14,795 bases of DNA from CAZGSN01 sp964371655 (GTDB lineage Bacteria > Desulfobacterota > Binatia > HRBIN30). A program made the translations under genes and the position numbers. The notes under the pieces were generated by a model that saw only the letters and a list, made by a program, of their open reading frames with translations, did no database searches and was not told the origin of the DNA. Position 1 is the stretch's first letter, and the number at the start of each line of letters is the position of its first letter. Below, in pieces: positions 13,314 through 14,795 of this stretch. The stretch is from positions 1-14,795 of the forward strand of contig CAYJOD010000127.1 of assembly GCA_964371655.1 (NCBI GenBank), given 5' to 3'.

Positions 13314-13563
13314 TCAGCCCAGGACCACGTGAGGGCCGCGGTTGCGCGCCGCAGCCGCGGCGTCCGCCTGCGCCTGCAGGACGGCGGTTCTTGGCCGCCT
13401 CGCGCCGGGTGTACCAGAGCGCCGCGCCTGCGCCAGCCGCGAGCACGATGAGCGCGCCCACATCCCCGCCAGCGACGCCGGCGACCTCGGGCTCGATGTC
13501 GGCGATCTTGCCCGACGGCGCCGCGAGCTTGTCGTGCGCCTTCGTGCCGTTCTTGGCGTCCAT
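13314..13563 (-). CDS. Small single-TM protein, frameshifted near 13383
   Basis: ATG 13563 has AAGGAG six bases upstream, which fixes the start. Residues 1-58 read MDAKNGTKAHDKLAAPSGKI, then a span GALIVLAAGAGAALW (about 36-50) and YTRREAAKNR. In the same frame translation runs on to a stop at 13177, overlapping the convergent gene by 113 bases with Pro/Arg-rich sequence. Skipping one base near 13383 gives VLQAQADAAAAARNRGPHVV then LG and stop at 13314, a natural helical tail that leaves 24 bases to the convergent gene. I therefore draw the gene to 13314 and infer a recent frameshift or sequence error. It is third in the minus-strand cluster and related in layout to 5408-5620. Confidence 0.6.
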
Positions 13564-13573
13564 GATGTCTCCT

Positions 13574-14059
13574 TCAGCCCAGCGTGCCGGTCGGCGTCGG
13601 GGGTGCAGGGGCGTACGTCGCGCGCACGTACACAAGCGTGTGGGTCTCGTCTGGCCGCGAGTTGTCCGCCTGCGCGGTGACGCGCAGCGGCACGGCGGCC
13701 GCGCCGAGGAAAAGACGCACGCGGTCGATGCCGAGCGCGACGCGCACGCCGTCGCCGGGATCGAGGCCGGGCAGCGTGAGCGTGACATGGTTGCTGCCGG
13801 TTCCGCGCCAGCCGACGCCAGACAGCAGCACAGCGGGCGACGTGGCGTCGCCGGCAATCGCGCGTAGTACAACCTGCTCGGCGGGGAACTTGCCGACGTT
13901 GGTGACGACGATCTCAAGTGCACCGCCGCCGTCAGGCAACGCGACCGCGCGCGGGAGCGCGGCGAGCCGGAGCGTCGTCGGGCCGCTCGGTACGGGCGCG
14001 GGATTCAAGTCGAAGATCGGCATGCCGCCATTGTTCGCCTCCGCGCGGCGCATCGTCAA
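13574..14059 (-). CDS. CARDB-like beta-sandwich protein
   Basis: 161 residues, or 149 if it starts at the internal ATG at 14023 (MPIFDLNPAPVPSGP). Residues 28-160 alternate as beta strands with the markers of a CARDB/Ig-like adhesion domain: ALEIVVTNVGKFPAEQVVLR, NHVTLTLPGLDPGDGVRVAL, then PLRVTAQADNSRPDETHTLV. VTNxGxxPAxxV, LPxLxPGD and AxADxxxxxDE are the conserved positions. No signal peptide is visible, which is unusual for a surface domain, so it may be a structural component of a particle. It ends 10 bases before the 13563 gene and starts about 36 bases after the 14096 gene, so it is the middle gene of a three-gene transcript. Confidence 0.7.
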   Translation of the reverse strand: MTMRRAEANNGGMPIFDLNPAPVPSGPTTLRLAALPRAVALPDGGGALEIVVTNVGKFPAEQVVLRAIAGDATSPAVLLSGVGWRGTGSNHVTLTLPGLDPGDGVRVALGIDRVRLFLGAAAVPLRVTAQADNSRPDETHTLVYVRATYAPAPPTPTGTLG

Positions 14060-14095
14060 GCGCGGCGTGTCAGCGCACCCGTTCGGGATGTGAGA

Positions 14096-14674
14096 TCAGC
14101 GGGAGCGAAGGAGGCGCGCCGCGAGCTGCGCCGCGCCGACATGCATATCGCCAACGCGCGGGGCGGCAGCGTCCGCGCCGCCCGTCGCCGCCGGCGTCGG
14201 GACCACAGGCGCGTCCGGCGTGCGGATGCGCTCGCGCACTTCTTCCCAGTCGACGGCGGCCGCCGCCGCGGCTTCGTCGAATCGCAGGAGCAGCGGCGCG
14301 AGCTGCGCCTCGACCGCGCGCAGCTCGCTGGCTGCCGCCCGCCGCTGTTCTTCTGCCTCACGCGCACGCTCCTCCACAAGCGCGCCCAACGCAGCGGCGA
14401 GCGGTGCCACCGCGCGCAGCACCGGCGCCAGGGCCTCAGCGAAGGTCGGCGGCGAGCGCGACGGCACGGGCGGCGGCGGCACTACGCGGAGCACGCCGGC
14501 GACGGTGGCAGGTGCCTGACCGCCGTTGTCAGTACCATCGGCCGTCGGCGCAAGCTCGTGCGGCTGTACGCCGAGCGCCTCCCGCAGCCGCATGATCTCA
14601 GTCGACCGCCGGGCGGCTTCCGCCTCCCGCAGCCGCGCCGCGTGCTCGCGCAAGCCGGTGATCACGCCGCTCAC
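14096..14674 (-). CDS. Ala/Glu/Arg-rich helical protein, possibly coiled coil
   Basis: 192 residues from GTG 14674. Residues 1-35 are a charged helix (GLREHAARLREAEAARR). Residues 60-90 are Pro-rich. Residues 80-150 form a long helix with heptad-like Ala/Leu spacing (FAEALAPVLRAVAPLAAALG, ALVEERAREAEEQRRAAASE, LRAVEAQLAPLLLRFDEAAA). The C-terminal part is Pro/Ala-rich. No catalytic motif. The frame is also open upstream to 14746 (PVGQRDAPAWPGPWPSGPAV) with protein-like composition but no ATG, GTG or TTG, so the true start is uncertain. First gene of the minus-strand cluster with the CARDB-like and small TM proteins; a structural or tether role is only a guess. Confidence 0.6.
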   Translation of the reverse strand: MSGVITGLREHAARLREAEAARRSTEIMRLREALGVQPHELAPTADGTDNGGQAPATVAGVLRVVPPPPVPSRSPPTFAEALAPVLRAVAPLAAALGALVEERAREAEEQRRAAASELRAVEAQLAPLLLRFDEAAAAAAVDWEEVRERIRTPDAPVVPTPAATGGADAAAPRVGDMHVGAAQLAARLLRSR

Positions 14675-14753
14675 CGCCGGACCCGACGGCCACGGCCCCG
14701 GCCACGCGGGCGCGTCACGCTGCCCGACCGGAGAATCCTCGGGAATTAGTCAC

Positions 14754-14782
14754 TTGACACACAAGCCTCGCTATCGTATCAT
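14754..14782 (+). promoter_or_regulatory. Strong sigma70-type promoter pointing out of the window
   Basis: TTGACA (14754-14759), 17-base spacer, TATCAT (14777-14782), close to consensus on the plus strand. The gene it drives lies beyond the right edge. On the minus strand the same DNA reads TATGAT at 14783-14778, a possible -10 for the 14674 cluster, so this may be a divergent promoter region. Confidence 0.65.
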
Positions 14783-14795
14783 ACGGGTACGAGGT

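Noticed and set aside
12830..13867. Plus-strand frame of 345 residues
   Set aside because: Almost entirely Arg/Gly/Ala and runs through both the LppP/LprE-like gene and the convergent cluster; a compositional artefact.
1..14795. CRISPR array, transposon terminal repeats or restriction-modification genes
   Set aside because: No regularly spaced repeats, no paired terminal inverted repeats with a transposase, and no methylase or nuclease motif next to the XRE gene were seen.

Overview
High-GC accessory DNA, most likely from a Chloroflexota (Thermomicrobia-like) bacterium or one of its integrated or plasmid-like elements. The taxon is an inference. It rests on a Cys-anchored lipoprotein with a long Thr/Ser/Pro-rich linker (1440-1937), a LppP/LprE-like anchored protein (12132-13289), a recombinase style I associate with that phylum, and overall base composition. 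No ribosomal RNA, intact tRNA, CRISPR array or recognisable transposase was seen.

Layout. 1-2920 holds small plus-strand genes: a Myb/SANT-like DNA-binding protein, two unknowns (one membrane-anchored), a lipoprotein, two small unknowns and a replication-initiator-like winged-helix protein. 2921-3322 is non-coding on the plus strand. It carries what looks like the promoter and exact 5' half of a tRNA-Pro(GGG) gene, broken in the anticodon loop at about 3130. 3323-5370 is a compact three-gene operon: an SDH/SppA-like serine protease, a protein with a WDGxGA motif translationally coupled to it, and a third small protein. 5408-5914 is open on both strands, and small membrane proteins on the minus strand compete with the start of a complete tyrosine recombinase (to 6797).

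6834-7149 is a small minus-strand gene that may be frameshifted. It is separated by an operator-like palindrome from an 836-residue plus-strand protein (7457-9967) with an apparent helical, GAF-like, degenerate GGDEF-like, helical architecture. 9968-10661 contains a decayed second tyrosine recombinase on the minus strand. A multi-pass membrane protein, a minus-strand XRE regulator, a tiny membrane protein and the LppP/LprE-like protein follow. The right end (13314-14674, minus strand) is a three-gene cluster: an Ala/Glu-rich helical protein, a CARDB-like beta-sandwich protein and a small single-pass membrane protein broken by a frameshift. A strong sigma70-type promoter points out of the window at the far right.

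The functional picture is that of a mobile or plastic region: an active-looking recombinase, a dead one, a broken tRNA, regulators, and cell-surface or cytoplasmic cargo. The most noteworthy items are the protease operon, the GAF/degenerate-GGDEF protein, the tRNA-Pro breakpoint, and a recurring family of small minus-strand single-TM proteins present in intact and decayed copies. All functional statements come from reading motifs by eye; no database search was possible.
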